From: Enhydrobacter aerosaccus | GTDB taxonomy: Bacteria > Pseudomonadota > Alphaproteobacteria > Reyranellales > Reyranellaceae | Direction of reading: 5' to 3' | Length of the DNA: 64,000 bases | NCBI GenBank assembly: GCA_903832005.1 | Contig: CAIKZO010000028.1 | Coordinates: 124,001 to 188,000, forward strand | Part shown: in pieces, positions 1 to 11,031 of the stretch | Layout of the letters: the number at the start of each line of letters is the position of its first letter | Position numbering within the stretch: position 1 is the stretch's first letter | Notes under the pieces: model-generated | Seen by the model: only the letters and a program-made list of their open reading frames with translations | The model's database searches: none | What the model was told of the DNA's origin: nothing | Position numbers and translations under genes: made by a program

Positions 1-645
1 GCCGCAGCCAACATCCCGACCGTGCTGTTCATCAATCGCATGGCCGGCCCCGCCCTCACCTTCGTGGGAGCCGATGACGTGGCGATCGGCCGGCGGACCG
101 CCACGGCTCTGTTCGAGGCTATGGCCGGCCGGGGCCGTGTCGTGGCCCTCGATGGGCCGTCCACGGCGCCGACCAGTCGCGCGCGGGCGCGCGGGTTCGA
201 CGAGGCGCTGGCCCAATTTCCCGGGATCGAGCTGGCGGGCCGCGCGGTCGGCCATCTGGCGCAGGCGCCGGCCAAGGCCGCGATGGCGGAGCTGTTGGCG
301 AAGGATGCGAGGATCAATGGCGTTTGGACGGCCAACGATCCGATGGCGCTGGGTGCTCTCGACGCGCTGGAAGCGGCGGGGCGGCAGGCCAAGGTCGTCG
401 GCATCAACGGCGCGCCCGATGCGATCGAGGCCATCGCGCGCGGCACCCTGCTGGCCAGCGCCGACTTCAGCGCCTTCAACATCGCCACGATTGCCGCCCG
501 CGCCGCGCTCCGCCATTTGCGCGGCGAGCCGGTGCCAAAAGAAATCCTGCTGCCGGCCGAGCTGATCGACCGATCGAACTTCTCCCGCTGGCGTCTGTCC
601 TATGCCGAGCGGCGCTGTCCCGCGTGGCGCGAGATCGTGCGATAG
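1..645 (+). CDS. Periplasmic sugar-type ABC substrate-binding protein (5' truncated)
   Basis: The frame is open from the first base of the window, so the start lies upstream and only the last 214 residues are present. The sequence is that of a type 1 periplasmic binding protein (Peripla_BP_4/LacI-like fold): a VGADD segment at the domain crossover, an ARARGFDEAL helix, the GVWTANDPMALGALDAL hinge motif and a VVGINGAPDAIEAI strand-helix. Such proteins capture a sugar or similar small solute in the periplasm for an ABC importer. The other transporter genes, if any, are outside the window. The gene ends 7 nt before the next reading frame. The substrate cannot be told from this fragment. Confidence 0.8.
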   Translation, partial: AAANIPTVLFINRMAGPALTFVGADDVAIGRRTATALFEAMAGRGRVVALDGPSTAPTSRARARGFDEALAQFPGIELAGRAVGHLAQAPAKAAMAELLAKDARINGVWTANDPMALGALDALEAAGRQAKVVGINGAPDAIEAIARGTLLASADFSAFNIATIAARAALRHLRGEPVPKEILLPAELIDRSNFSRWRLSYAERRCPAWREIVR

Positions 646-652
646 TCGGCGG

Positions 653-979
653 ATGCGTTTCCTCGTTTTCCTCTGCCTGCTTTTTGCCGTTGGTACGGCC
701 CAGGCCCAGACGCGCGCACCGGCTTCGGCGGCACCGACGCCGGGCCAGATCGACATCAACAGCGCCAGCCGCGACGAGCTGATGACCCTCGACGGCATCG
801 GCGAAATGCGCGCCGATGCGATCATCCGCGCCCGCCCCTTCAAGGTGAAGACCGACCTGGTCGAGCGCCGGCTGGTTCCCGAGGAACTCTACGGCAAGAT
901 CGCCGACAAGGTGGCCGCGCGCGCCGTCCCCGTGCCGCCGGCGCCCAAGCCCGCCGCGCCGGTGCCGACCAAGCGCTGA
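653..979 (+). CDS. Secreted helix-hairpin-helix (ComEA-like) protein
   Basis: The protein has 108 residues. Residues 1-19 form a signal peptide ending in a TAQAQ-type cleavage site. A short Ala/Pro linker follows, then a helix-hairpin-helix pair beginning DINSASRDELMTLDGIGEMRADAII, which is the ComEA/T2SK-like non-specific DNA-binding fold. The tail is rich in Pro, Lys and Ala. The ATG at 653 was chosen because it gives a clean signal peptide; an ATG at 602 in the same frame would bury it. The stop overlaps the mnmE start by one base (TGATG), so the two are probably translated together. A role in DNA uptake is known for ComEA but is not shown here. Confidence 0.75.
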   Translation: MRFLVFLCLLFAVGTAQAQTRAPASAAPTPGQIDINSASRDELMTLDGIGEMRADAIIRARPFKVKTDLVERRLVPEELYGKIADKVAARAVPVPPAPKPAAPVPTKR

Positions 980-2355
980 TGGACACCGACACGATCTACG
1001 CACTCGGCACACCCACGCCGTCGCGTGCCGCGCCGGGCGCCGTGTCGGTCATTCGCCTCAGCGGCCCGCGCGCGCCCGATGCACTGATCTTCCTCACCGA
1101 ACTCAAGGCCTTTAAGCGCGGCTACTCCGTGCGCGATCCATCGTTGCCCGAGCCGCGCCGCATGGTGGTGCGCGGCATCCTCGATCCAGAAACCTCAGAG
1201 GAGATCGACCGCGGGCTCGTCGTCTGGTTCGAGGCGCCGCACACCGAGACCGGCGAGATGATGGCGGAGCTGCATCTCCATGGCGGGCGCGCCGTCGTGA
1301 ATGCAGCGCTGGCGGCCATCGCGCGGCTGGGCTTCTGCCGTCTGGCCGAGCCCGGCGAATTCACGCGCCGCGCCTTCGAACACGGCAAGCTCGACCTCAC
1401 GCGGGCCGAGGCGATTGCCGACCTAGTGGCGGCCGAGACCGATCAGCAACGCAAGCTGGCCATCCAGCAGGCGGGCGGCGCCCTGCAGCGCCTCTATGAC
1501 GACTGGCGCACGGTGGGCTTGCGGGCGCTCGCCCATCTCGAAGCAGCGATCGATTTTCCCGACGAAGACTTGCCGGACGGCATTGCCGGCGAAGTGAAGA
1601 CCGCGCTCGCATCGCTGCAAGGCGAGATCGGCGCCCATCTCGACGACAGGCGTGGCGAGCGGCTGCGCGACGGGCTGCACATCGCCATCATCGGCCCTCC
1701 GAACGCCGGAAAATCCTCGCTGCTCAATCTGCTGGCACAGCGCGATGCCGCCATCGTGTCGGAGACCGCCGGCACGACGCGCGATGTGATCGAAGTTCAT
1801 CTCGATCTCGGCGGCTGGCCGGTCGTGCTGGCCGACACGGCAGGGCTTCGCGAGTCGACCGACACGATCGAGCAGGAAGGCGTGCGTCGCGCCAAGGCGC
1901 GCGCGGCTGCTGCCGACCTGCGCGTGCTGGTGCTCGATGCCGCATCCAACTGGCAGGCCGACATGCAGGCGCTTACCGCGAGCACCGAGCGATGGGATGC
2001 GGCGCGTGACATCGTTGTGATCAATAAGACCGACCTCGCTCCCGCAAGTGGCGTCGGCATCGTTGCCTTGTCGGCGGCATCTGCCACAGGGTTGCCAGAG
2101 TTGCTGGAGCGCCTCGAGCGTTCGGCCGCGAACTTGATGGAAGAAAGCGCCGCCCCGCCGCTCACGCGTGCGCGTCATCGTGAAGCGCTGCTCGAAGCGC
2201 ACGCGGCACTGGGTCGCGCACTCGACGCGCCGGAGATCGCGCTCGCGGCGGAGGATTTGCGCCTCGCGATGCGCGCTTTGGGCCGAATCACGGGCACCGT
2301 GCGCATCGACGAGCTGCTCGACGTGATCTTCCGGGATTTCTGCATCGGGAAATAG
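979..2355 (+). CDS. mnmE: tRNA modification GTPase MnmE
   Basis: With MnmG, MnmE makes the carboxymethylaminomethyl modification at U34 of certain tRNAs in the cytoplasm. The protein has 458 residues, normal for the family. It shows the N-terminal folate-binding domain (DTIYALGTP, LHGGRAVV), the G1 loop GPPNAGKSSLLN, the G2 stretch TAGTTRD, G3 DTAGLRES, G4 NKTD and the invariant C-terminal CIGK whose Cys is needed for the reaction. The start overlaps the stop of the upstream helix-hairpin-helix gene. Its partner mnmG lies about 19 kb downstream instead of next to it, so the usual neighbourhood has been opened by inserted genes. Confidence 0.98.
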   Translation: MDTDTIYALGTPTPSRAAPGAVSVIRLSGPRAPDALIFLTELKAFKRGYSVRDPSLPEPRRMVVRGILDPETSEEIDRGLVVWFEAPHTETGEMMAELHLHGGRAVVNAALAAIARLGFCRLAEPGEFTRRAFEHGKLDLTRAEAIADLVAAETDQQRKLAIQQAGGALQRLYDDWRTVGLRALAHLEAAIDFPDEDLPDGIAGEVKTALASLQGEIGAHLDDRRGERLRDGLHIAIIGPPNAGKSSLLNLLAQRDAAIVSETAGTTRDVIEVHLDLGGWPVVLADTAGLRESTDTIEQEGVRRAKARAAAADLRVLVLDAASNWQADMQALTASTERWDAARDIVVINKTDLAPASGVGIVALSAASATGLPELLERLERSAANLMEESAAPPLTRARHREALLEAHAALGRALDAPEIALAAEDLRLAMRALGRITGTVRIDELLDVIFRDFCIGK

Positions 2356-2361
2356 AAAACA

Positions 2362-2378
2362 CGACGGACAATCCGTCG
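2362..2378 (+). terminator. Short hairpin after mnmE
   Basis: A perfect 7-bp inverted repeat (CGACGGA / TCCGTCG) with a CAA loop lies 6 nt after the mnmE stop. No run of T follows it, so it could be a weak terminator or an mRNA 3' end stabiliser. Confidence 0.4.
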
Positions 2379-2415
2379 CGTGCACGCGCGCGGCTGCGGG
2401 TGTTAGCTGAGAGGC

Positions 2416-2508
2416 ATGAACCGCATCATTGCGTACACCTCGTGGGCCGGCATTGGCCTCGCGCTCCTGATCATCATGGTCAAGACGATCGAACTCTACG
2501 GCAGCTGA
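2416..2508 (+). CDS. Possible 30-residue single-pass membrane peptide
   Basis: A short frame begins with ATG after a GAGAGG sequence and encodes 30 residues: a short polar start, one hydrophobic stretch (WAGIGLALLIIMV) long enough to cross the membrane, then KTIELYGS. It lies between mnmE and the convergent paoC-like gene and ends 2 nt before that gene's stop. I do not recognise a family. The Shine-Dalgarno-like sequence sits only one base from the ATG, which argues against efficient translation. Conservation in relatives would decide whether it is real. Confidence 0.35.
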   Translation: MNRIIAYTSWAGIGLALLIIMVKTIELYGS

Positions 2509-2510
2509 GC

Positions 2511-4607
2511 CTAGCTCAGCGCCGGCAGCACCTTGTCGAGCGTGATCGGATACTCGCGCACCCTGGCCCCGCACGCATTGTAGATCGCGTTGGCCACGGC
2601 CGCGCCCGCGCCACAGATTCCCAATTCACCGACGCCCTTCGAGCCCAAGGCGTTGGCGTAGCCATCGAAGGCCGAGAGCGCGATTGCTTCGACGGCGGGA
2701 ATGTCGGCGTGCACCGGCACGTGATAGTTGGCGAGATCGACGTTCACGAACGAGCCGTAGCGCGTATCGACCGGTGACTCCTCGAACAGCGCCGAACTCA
2801 CGCCCCAGATCATGCCGCCGATCATCTGCGAGCGCGCGGTCTTGGCGTTGAGGATGCGGCCGGCGTCGAACACGCCCAGCATGCGGCGCAGGCGCACCTC
2901 GCCGGTGTCGGCATCCACGCCGACTTCGGCAAAGTGTGCGCCGTAGGCAAACTGCGCGAACTTCTTGTACTCGTCGCCGGGCGCGACCTTGCCCATCGCC
3001 GTCAGGCCCTGCGGCCCTTCGCCCTTGTCGACCTTGGCCTTCAGCTTCTTGCAGGCATCCAGCAGCGCGGCGCCGCAGCTCGACGCACCGAACGAGCCAC
3101 CGGAACCTGGCGTGATCGGATAGGAGCTATGGCCGAGCTTCACGGTGACGCCCTCGAGTGGGATGTCGAGCGTCTCGGCCGTGATCTGCGCGAAGATCGT
3201 ATAAGAGCCGGTGCCGATGTCGGTCATGTCCATCTCGACCGTCGCCGACGTGGCGCTGTTCATGGTCACCTTGGCCTCGGCCTTGCGCAGGATGTTGCCG
3301 CGGATCGCCGACGCCACGCCCATGCCGACCAGCCACTGGCCCTGCCTGTTGGACCCGGGCTTGGCGTTGCGCTTGTTCCACCCGAAGCGCTCGGCGCCTT
3401 GCTGCAGGCAAGGCACCAAGTTGCGCGTCGAGAAGGGAATGTGCTTCTCGGGATCTTCCTTGGGCTCGTTCTTCAGGCGCAGCTCGATCGGGTCCATGTC
3501 GAGTTTCACGGCGAGCTCATCCATCGCCTGTTCCAGCGCCAAAAGTCCGATCGCCTCACCCGGTGCCCGCATCGAGCCGGGGATCGGCAGGTCAAGCACC
3601 GCCGTGCGCTGGGCGGTCAGGCGGTTGGGCGCGGCATAGAGCGAGCGTGTCGGCGCCACGATCGGCTCGACAAAATCGTCGGCGCGCGCGGTCTGCGCCA
3701 GCGATTCGTGCGCGATGCCGGTCAGGGTGCCGTCCTTGGCCGCGGCCAGGCGCACCCTCTGCACCGAGGCGCCCCGATGGGTCGTGACATGGAACATCTG
3801 CTGGCGCGTCAGCACGACCTTTACCGGCCGTTTCAACTCGCGCGCCGCCAGGGCTGCCAGGATCGCATCGCCATAGACCGGCAGCTTGCCGCCGAAGCCG
3901 CCGCCGATGAATTCGGCAATCACCTCGACCTGGTCCGGCGGTACCTTAAGCGTGGCGGCGATGCACTGATGCGCCGACTCCACGAGCTGAACCGCCGTGC
4001 GCACGGTGAGCAGATTGCCCGTCCATTCCGCGGTGCTGGCGTGGGGCTCCATCTGGTTATGGTTCTGATAGGGCGTTTTGTAAGTCGAATCGACCGTGAC
4101 GGCGGCGGTGCGCATCGCCGTGTCGATGTCGCCGATCTTGCTGGCGGCGGCCTTGCCGACATTGTCCGCCTTCGGCTCCCGGATCTCCGCGCCGGGCGCC
4201 TCGAGATCGAACGAGCCCTTGGTGACGGCATAGTCGATCTTGATCAGCGCCGCGGCCTCGCGCGCGGCCTCGAACGTCTCAGCCACGACCAGCGCCACCG
4301 GCTGGCCGAAATACTGGATCTTCTTGTCGGCGAACTGGGGCTTGGGCCGGGCGAACGGGTCCTCGGCTTTGGCCACCCACGGCGCCTGTTCGGGCGCGTT
4401 CTCGTAGGTCATGACCAGCAGCACACCCGGCTGCTGTTTGGCTTCGTTGGTGTCGATGCTCTTGATCTCGCCAGTGGCGATCGTTGCCGTGGCGATGGCG
4501 CCGAAGGCCAACTTCGAGGCTTTGTCGTCGGCGGCATAGATCGCCCTGCCGGTAACTTTAGCGTGGCCGTCGATACGGTCGATCGGCTCTCCGATGATAC
4601 GCGCCAT
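2511..4607 (-). CDS. paoC: Molybdopterin-binding subunit of a PaoABC-type aldehyde oxidoreductase
   Basis: This is the large catalytic subunit of a xanthine oxidase family enzyme: 698 residues that bind the molybdenum cofactor and oxidise an aldehyde or aromatic substrate with water as oxygen donor. Visible motifs are RIDGHAKVTGRAIYAAD at the N-terminus, FIGGGFGGK and MRAPGEA in the cofactor region, GGSFGASS, and the catalytic glutamate in KGVGELGICGAGAAVANAI near the C-terminus. The ATG at 4607 is 2 nt from the stop of the FAD subunit gene. The length and the companion subunits match E. coli PaoC better than cytosolic XDH. No maturation factor gene (paoD/xdhC) is adjacent. The substrate is unknown. 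Confidence 0.88.
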   Translation of the reverse strand: MARIIGEPIDRIDGHAKVTGRAIYAADDKASKLAFGAIATATIATGEIKSIDTNEAKQQPGVLLVMTYENAPEQAPWVAKAEDPFARPKPQFADKKIQYFGQPVALVVAETFEAAREAAALIKIDYAVTKGSFDLEAPGAEIREPKADNVGKAAASKIGDIDTAMRTAAVTVDSTYKTPYQNHNQMEPHASTAEWTGNLLTVRTAVQLVESAHQCIAATLKVPPDQVEVIAEFIGGGFGGKLPVYGDAILAALAARELKRPVKVVLTRQQMFHVTTHRGASVQRVRLAAAKDGTLTGIAHESLAQTARADDFVEPIVAPTRSLYAAPNRLTAQRTAVLDLPIPGSMRAPGEAIGLLALEQAMDELAVKLDMDPIELRLKNEPKEDPEKHIPFSTRNLVPCLQQGAERFGWNKRNAKPGSNRQGQWLVGMGVASAIRGNILRKAEAKVTMNSATSATVEMDMTDIGTGSYTIFAQITAETLDIPLEGVTVKLGHSSYPITPGSGGSFGASSCGAALLDACKKLKAKVDKGEGPQGLTAMGKVAPGDEYKKFAQFAYGAHFAEVGVDADTGEVRLRRMLGVFDAGRILNAKTARSQMIGGMIWGVSSALFEESPVDTRYGSFVNVDLANYHVPVHADIPAVEAIALSAFDGYANALGSKGVGELGICGAGAAVANAIYNACGARVREYPITLDKVLPALS

Positions 4608-4609
4608 GC

Positions 4610-5596
4610 TCAGGCCTTTGCGGACAGGTCGGTGAAGGCCCGCGCGATCGTGCGCCGGGCGAGCGGGATCTTGAAGTCGTTGCCGCCATGGCCCTGGGCG
4701 CCGTCGACGGCGACGGTGCCCGCGGTGGCGAAGGTCTTCTCGCTTGCGATGGCGCCTGCCATGCCCTGCTCGGCCTCGCGCGCGCGCCACGGCATCGTGC
4801 CGACGCCGCCCAGCGCCAGCCGCGCACTGCGCACCTTGCGTTCGTCGTCGATGTCGAGGATGGCCGCGACCGAGACCAGGGCGAAGGCGTAGGACGCGCG
4901 GTCACGCACCTTGCGATAGCTCTGCTTGCCCGCCGGTGCCGGCGGCAGGGTGACCGAGGTGATCAACTCGCCCGGCTCGAGATTGGTGTCGCGCTCGGGC
5001 GAGCCCTCGGGCTGGCGGTAGAGTTCGGCGATGGGGATGGTGCGGCCCTTCTTGCTGCCGCCTTTGGTCTCGATCCGGGCGTCTAGTGCCATCATCGCGA
5101 CGGCCATGTCGGACGGATGCACGGCGATGCAGGCGTCGCTGCCCCCCAGCACCGCGTTCATGCGATTGATGCCCTGCAGGGCCGAGCATCCGCTGTTGGG
5201 CTGCCGTTTGTTGCAGGGTTTCGACACGTCATAGAAGTAGGGACACCGCGTGCGCTGCAGGAGATTGCCGCCGGTGCTGGCTTGGTTGCGCAACTGGGCC
5301 GAGGCGCCGTTGACAATGGCGCGGGTCAGCATCGGATAGCGTTCCATCACCCGCTTGTCGGCGGCGAGATCGGTGTTGGTCACCATCGCGCCGATGGTGA
5401 GGCCGCCGTCGGCGGCATCGGCGATGTCTTTCAACGGCAGCCGCGAGACGTCGATCAGATGGGCGGGCTTCTCGACCTCGACCTTCATCAGGTCGAGGAG
5501 ATTGGTGCCGCCGGCGATGAAGCGCGCGCCGGGCTGTTGCGCGGCGGCGACGGCGGCATCGATGTCTTTTGCGCGTTCATAAGTGAAGGCTCTCAT
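4610..5596 (-). CDS. paoB: FAD-binding subunit with extra [4Fe-4S] site (PaoB-like)
   Basis: This 328-residue flavoprotein passes electrons from the iron-sulfur subunit to the final acceptor. The FAD pyrophosphate-binding loop is seen as FIAGGTNLLDLM near residue 33, followed by LTIGAMVTNTDLA and the QASTGGNLLQ segment. Directly after comes RCPYFYDVSKPCNKR...GCSALQG, the cysteine-rich insert that in E. coli PaoB holds an additional [4Fe-4S] cluster. This separates the protein from ordinary XDH FAD subunits. The start ATG overlaps the stop of the Fe-S subunit gene by 4 nt (ATGA), so translation is coupled. The C-terminal CO dehydrogenase flavoprotein domain is complete. Confidence 0.88.
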   Translation of the reverse strand: MRAFTYERAKDIDAAVAAAQQPGARFIAGGTNLLDLMKVEVEKPAHLIDVSRLPLKDIADAADGGLTIGAMVTNTDLAADKRVMERYPMLTRAIVNGASAQLRNQASTGGNLLQRTRCPYFYDVSKPCNKRQPNSGCSALQGINRMNAVLGGSDACIAVHPSDMAVAMMALDARIETKGGSKKGRTIPIAELYRQPEGSPERDTNLEPGELITSVTLPPAPAGKQSYRKVRDRASYAFALVSVAAILDIDDERKVRSARLALGGVGTMPWRAREAEQGMAGAIASEKTFATAGTVAVDGAQGHGGNDFKIPLARRTIARAFTDLSAKA

Positions 5597-6234
5597 GTCG
5601 GGGCGCCTTCTGAAGCGGCCACGATCGCAGCCACGATGTTGGGATAGGCCGAGCAGCGGCAGATGTTGCCGCTCATGCGCTCGCGAATTTCTTCGACGCT
5701 GCCGACCGGCTTGGCGTCGAAGTCCATCGACGCCGCCGAAGGCGCGCCGCGCTGCATCTCCGCCACCATGCCGACCGCCGAGCAGATCTGGCCCGGCGTG
5801 CAGAAGCCGCACTGGAACGCGTCGGCCTTCACGAAGGCGGCCTGCATTGGATGCAGCTTCTCGCCTTCGGCGAGGCCTTCGATGGTGGTGATCTTGTCGC
5901 CGTCGCGCGCCGCCGCCAGCGACAGGCACGAATTCATGCGCACGCCGTTGATCAGCACGGTGCAGGCGCCGCACTGGCCGTGGTCGCAGCCCTTCTTGGT
6001 GCCGGTCAGGCCCATATGGTCGCGCAGTGCATCGAGCAGGGTCGTCCTCGGGTCGAGCGAGAGCTTATGAGTCTCGCCGTTGACGTCCAACTGCATGTCG
6101 ATGTTCCCCGGTTTGTCGGAAGCGGCGGCGATCTGGATTTCCCGGGATTGGGCGTGCGCGAAGCGGCCGGCGAATACCGCCGCCAGCGCCGTCGTGCCGA
6201 GCAGGCGGCGCGAGAGAAGAAAGCGTTGTGACAT
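5593..6234 (-). CDS. paoA: [2Fe-2S] subunit with Tat signal (PaoA-like)
   Basis: This 213-residue subunit carries two [2Fe-2S] clusters. A plant-ferredoxin-type site is seen in GCDHGQCGACTVLINGVRMNSC, and the second, alpha-helical site in CGFCTPGQI...NICRCSAYPNIV. The N-terminus LLSRRLLGTTALAA followed by AHAQS looks like a twin-arginine signal, implying export of the folded enzyme to the periplasm as for E. coli PaoABC. The ATG at 6234 was chosen because it places the twin arginine about 10 residues in; a longer frame upstream adds only unstructured sequence. It is the first gene of the three-gene minus-strand operon. Confidence 0.88.
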   Translation of the reverse strand: MSQRFLLSRRLLGTTALAAVFAGRFAHAQSREIQIAAASDKPGNIDMQLDVNGETHKLSLDPRTTLLDALRDHMGLTGTKKGCDHGQCGACTVLINGVRMNSCLSLAAARDGDKITTIEGLAEGEKLHPMQAAFVKADAFQCGFCTPGQICSAVGMVAEMQRGAPSAASMDFDAKPVGSVEEIRERMSGNICRCSAYPNIVAAIVAASEGAPT

Positions 6235-6242
6235 GTTGGGAC

Positions 6243-6268
6243 AACGACCGCCGCTCGGGCCACGTTCC
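6243..6268 (-). promoter_or_regulatory. EcfG-type promoter match upstream of paoABC
   Basis: On the minus strand GGAAC (6268-6264) is followed after 17 nt by CGTT (6246-6243), matching the alphaproteobacterial EcfG general-stress promoter pattern GGAAC-N16/17-CGTT. The -10 element lies only 8 nt before the paoA ATG, so the transcript would be leaderless or nearly so. That is unusual, and the match may be chance. Confidence 0.35.
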
Positions 6269-6356
6269 CGCCCCTTTTGCAACGACTCCGGGCCCCCTCC
6301 GTTGGACTCGGGTACTTCCCAATCATGGGTGAGTGCGCAGTGTAGGGGGTCGAACC

Positions 6357-8449
<2,093 letters not shown>

Positions 8450-8453
<4 letters not shown>

Positions 8454-11023
8454 GCGTCAAAGGCAATCTTGCCACCTACCACGCCAAACGCGACTTCTCG
8501 AAAACGGCCGAGCCTTCGGGCAAGGCCGCGATCGTAGCGGGGGCGGGACTGCGCTTCGTGATCCAGCGACACGACGCCACCCGCCTCCACTACGACTTTC
8601 GTCTCGAACTCGATGGCGTGTTCAAGTCTTGGGCGGTGACGCGCGGGCCTTCGCTCGATCCGCACGACAAGCGGCTGGCGGTCGAGGTCGAGGATCATCC
8701 ACTCGACTACGGTGACTTCGAAGGCACGATTCCCAAAGGCCAATATGGTGGCGGCACCGTGCAGCTCTGGGATCGCGGCAGCTGGAGTCCCGAAGGCGAC
8801 CCGCACGAGGGGCTGAAGCGCGGCGACCTGAAGTTCTCCCTGGACGGCGACCGCCTGCACGGCAGCTGGGTGCTGGTCCGCATGAAGTGGGACCGCAAAG
8901 GTGGCAAGCGAACCAACTGGCTGCTGATCAAGCATCGCGACGCTGCCGCTGAAGAAGGCAATGGCGACAAGCTCTTGAAAGATCCCAAGTCGATCGCCTC
9001 GGGCCGTACCCTGAAGGAGATCGCGCTCGGGACGGGCAAGGCGCCGACGCCGTTCATGAGTGCGAAGAACAAGCGCTCCGCCGGCGCGGTCTGGAACAGC
9101 AAGGAAAGCGCCAAGAAAAACGCGCCCAAAAAGGCTGAGGGCAAGCAGCCGAAGAAGGTCGGCCATATGCCGACGTTCGTCGAGCCGCAGCTTGCCAAGC
9201 TGGTCGAGCGGGCGCCGTCGGGCGCGGGCTGGGCGCACGAGGTGAAGTTCGACGGCTACCGCCTGCAGCTTCGGGTCGAGAATGGCGAGGCGACCCTACG
9301 CACGCGCAAGGGGCTCGACTGGACGCGCAAGTTCTCGGCGATCGCGGAAGCGGCGGAGGCGTTGCCCGACTGCATCATCGATGGCGAGGCCTGCGCGCTC
9401 GACCATCACGGCGCCCCGGACTTTGCCGCCTTGCAGGCCGCACTGTCGGAAGACGAGTCCAAGAATTTGATCTTCTTCGCCTTCGACCTGCTGTTCGCCG
9501 AAGGGCTCGACCTGCGCGGACTGCCGTTGTCGCAGCGCAAGGACGCACTGCAGACCCTGCTCGCCTCGACCAAGGCGAAGAAGCAGACCTTGCGCTACGT
9601 CGACCATTTTGAGACCGGCGGCGACGCGGTGCTGCAATCAGCCTGCAAGATGCACCTCGAGGGCATCGTGTCGAAGGAACTCGATGCGCCGTACAAATCC
9701 GGGCGCGGCGGCGGCTGGGTGAAGGCCAAGTGCCGCGCCGGCCACGAGGTCGTGATTGGCGGCTGGACCAGCGAAGGCAAGAAGCTGCGCTCGCTGCTCG
9801 CGGGTGTCCATCGTGGCAAGAAGCTCGTTTATGTCGGCCGGGTCGGCACCGGCTTCAGCGAGAAGGTGATGCGCGAAGTGCTGCCGAAACTGAAGGCGGT
9901 CGAGAGCAAGAAATCGCCGTTCGACGTCGCTGCCTCGCCGCCGCACGAGAGCAACATGCACTGGGCGCGGCCCGATCTGGTGGCCGAGATTGAGTTCGCC
10001 GGCTGGACCGGCGCCGGCAATGTGCGCCAGGCTGCCTTCAAGGGGTTGCGCGAGGACAAGCCTGCCGATGAAGTCGAAGCCGAGAAGGCGGTGAAGACGA
10101 AACTTGCCCCCGTCCGCAGGGTGGGCCCCGGCATGGTCATGGGCGTCTCGATCTCCCATCCCGACAAGCTGCTGTGGCCGGACGACGGCGTCAGCAAGCT
10201 CGACCTCGCCAAATACTTCGAAGAGGTCGGTGCGTGGATGCTGCCGCATATAAAAGGCCGCCCCTGCTCGATCGTCCGCACGCCCGACGGCATCGACGGC
10301 AAGCAGAAATTCTTCCAGCGCCACGCCATGGCCGGCGGCTCGCATCTGTTCGAGGCGGTGAAGGTCAAGGGCGACAAGCAGCCCTATCTGCAGATCGACC
10401 GGGTCGAGGGGCTGGTCGCGGCAGCACAAATGGGCGCGACCGAGGTGCATCCGTGGAATTGCCAGCCCGACCGGCCGGAACTGCCGGGCCGGCTGGTGTT
10501 CGATCTCGATCCCGCGCCCGACGTGAAGTTCGCCGAGGTGATCAAGGGCGCGCAGGAGGTGCGTGAGAGGCTCGAAGCGCTCGGCCTCGAGACCTTCTGC
10601 AAGACGACCGGCGGCAAGGGGCTGCATGTCGTGGTGCCGCTCACCGACGACAAGAAGAGCCCCGACTGGGACGCCGCCAAGCTGTTCGCCAAGGAGATCT
10701 GCCGGCGCCTCGCCGCGCGCGCGCCCGAGCGCTATGTGCTGAACATGGCGAAGAAGGAGCGCACCGGCCGCATCTTCCTCGACTATCTGCGCAACGACAA
10801 AACCGCGACCGCCGTGGCGCCGCTGTCGCCCCGCGCTCGCCCGGGCGCGCCGGTGTCCATGCCGATCGAGTGGAAGCTGGTAAAGGCGGGCCTCGACCCG
10901 ATGGCCTTCACGGTACGTACGGCGCCCGCGCTCCTGAAGAAGAGCAAGCCGTGGCGCGACTACGCCGCCTCGGCGAAGCCGCTGCGCGCGGCGATCGAAG
11001 CGTTGATCGAACAGAAACGGTAG
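8450..11023 (+). CDS. ligD: Multifunctional DNA ligase D for non-homologous end joining
   Basis: LigD repairs double-strand breaks together with Ku. The 857 residues show all three domains in the order phosphoesterase-ligase-polymerase. The 3'-phosphoesterase domain (about 15-150) has [17 protein letters not shown] and [13 protein letters not shown] with the metal-binding His, Asp and Glu residues. A Lys-rich linker follows. The ATP-dependent ligase domain has the nucleotidyl Lys at about residue 266 in [10 protein letters not shown] and a C-terminal OB fold. The primase-polymerase domain starts about 565 ([11 protein letters not shown]) and has the catalytic FDLDPAPDV. Start and katE stop overlap by 4 nt; ku follows 8 nt downstream. 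All catalytic motifs look intact. Confidence 0.97.
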
Positions 11024-11031
11024 AGGTTCCC

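Noticed and set aside
2934-4892. A 652-residue open frame antisense to the aldehyde oxidoreductase genes
   Set aside because: It mirrors GC-rich codons of paoC and paoB, has no recognisable domain, and lies fully opposite genes with clear motifs.
6333-6356. Upstream GTG start for katE
   Set aside because: No ribosome binding site precedes it, whereas the TTG at 6357 has AGGGGG at good spacing.
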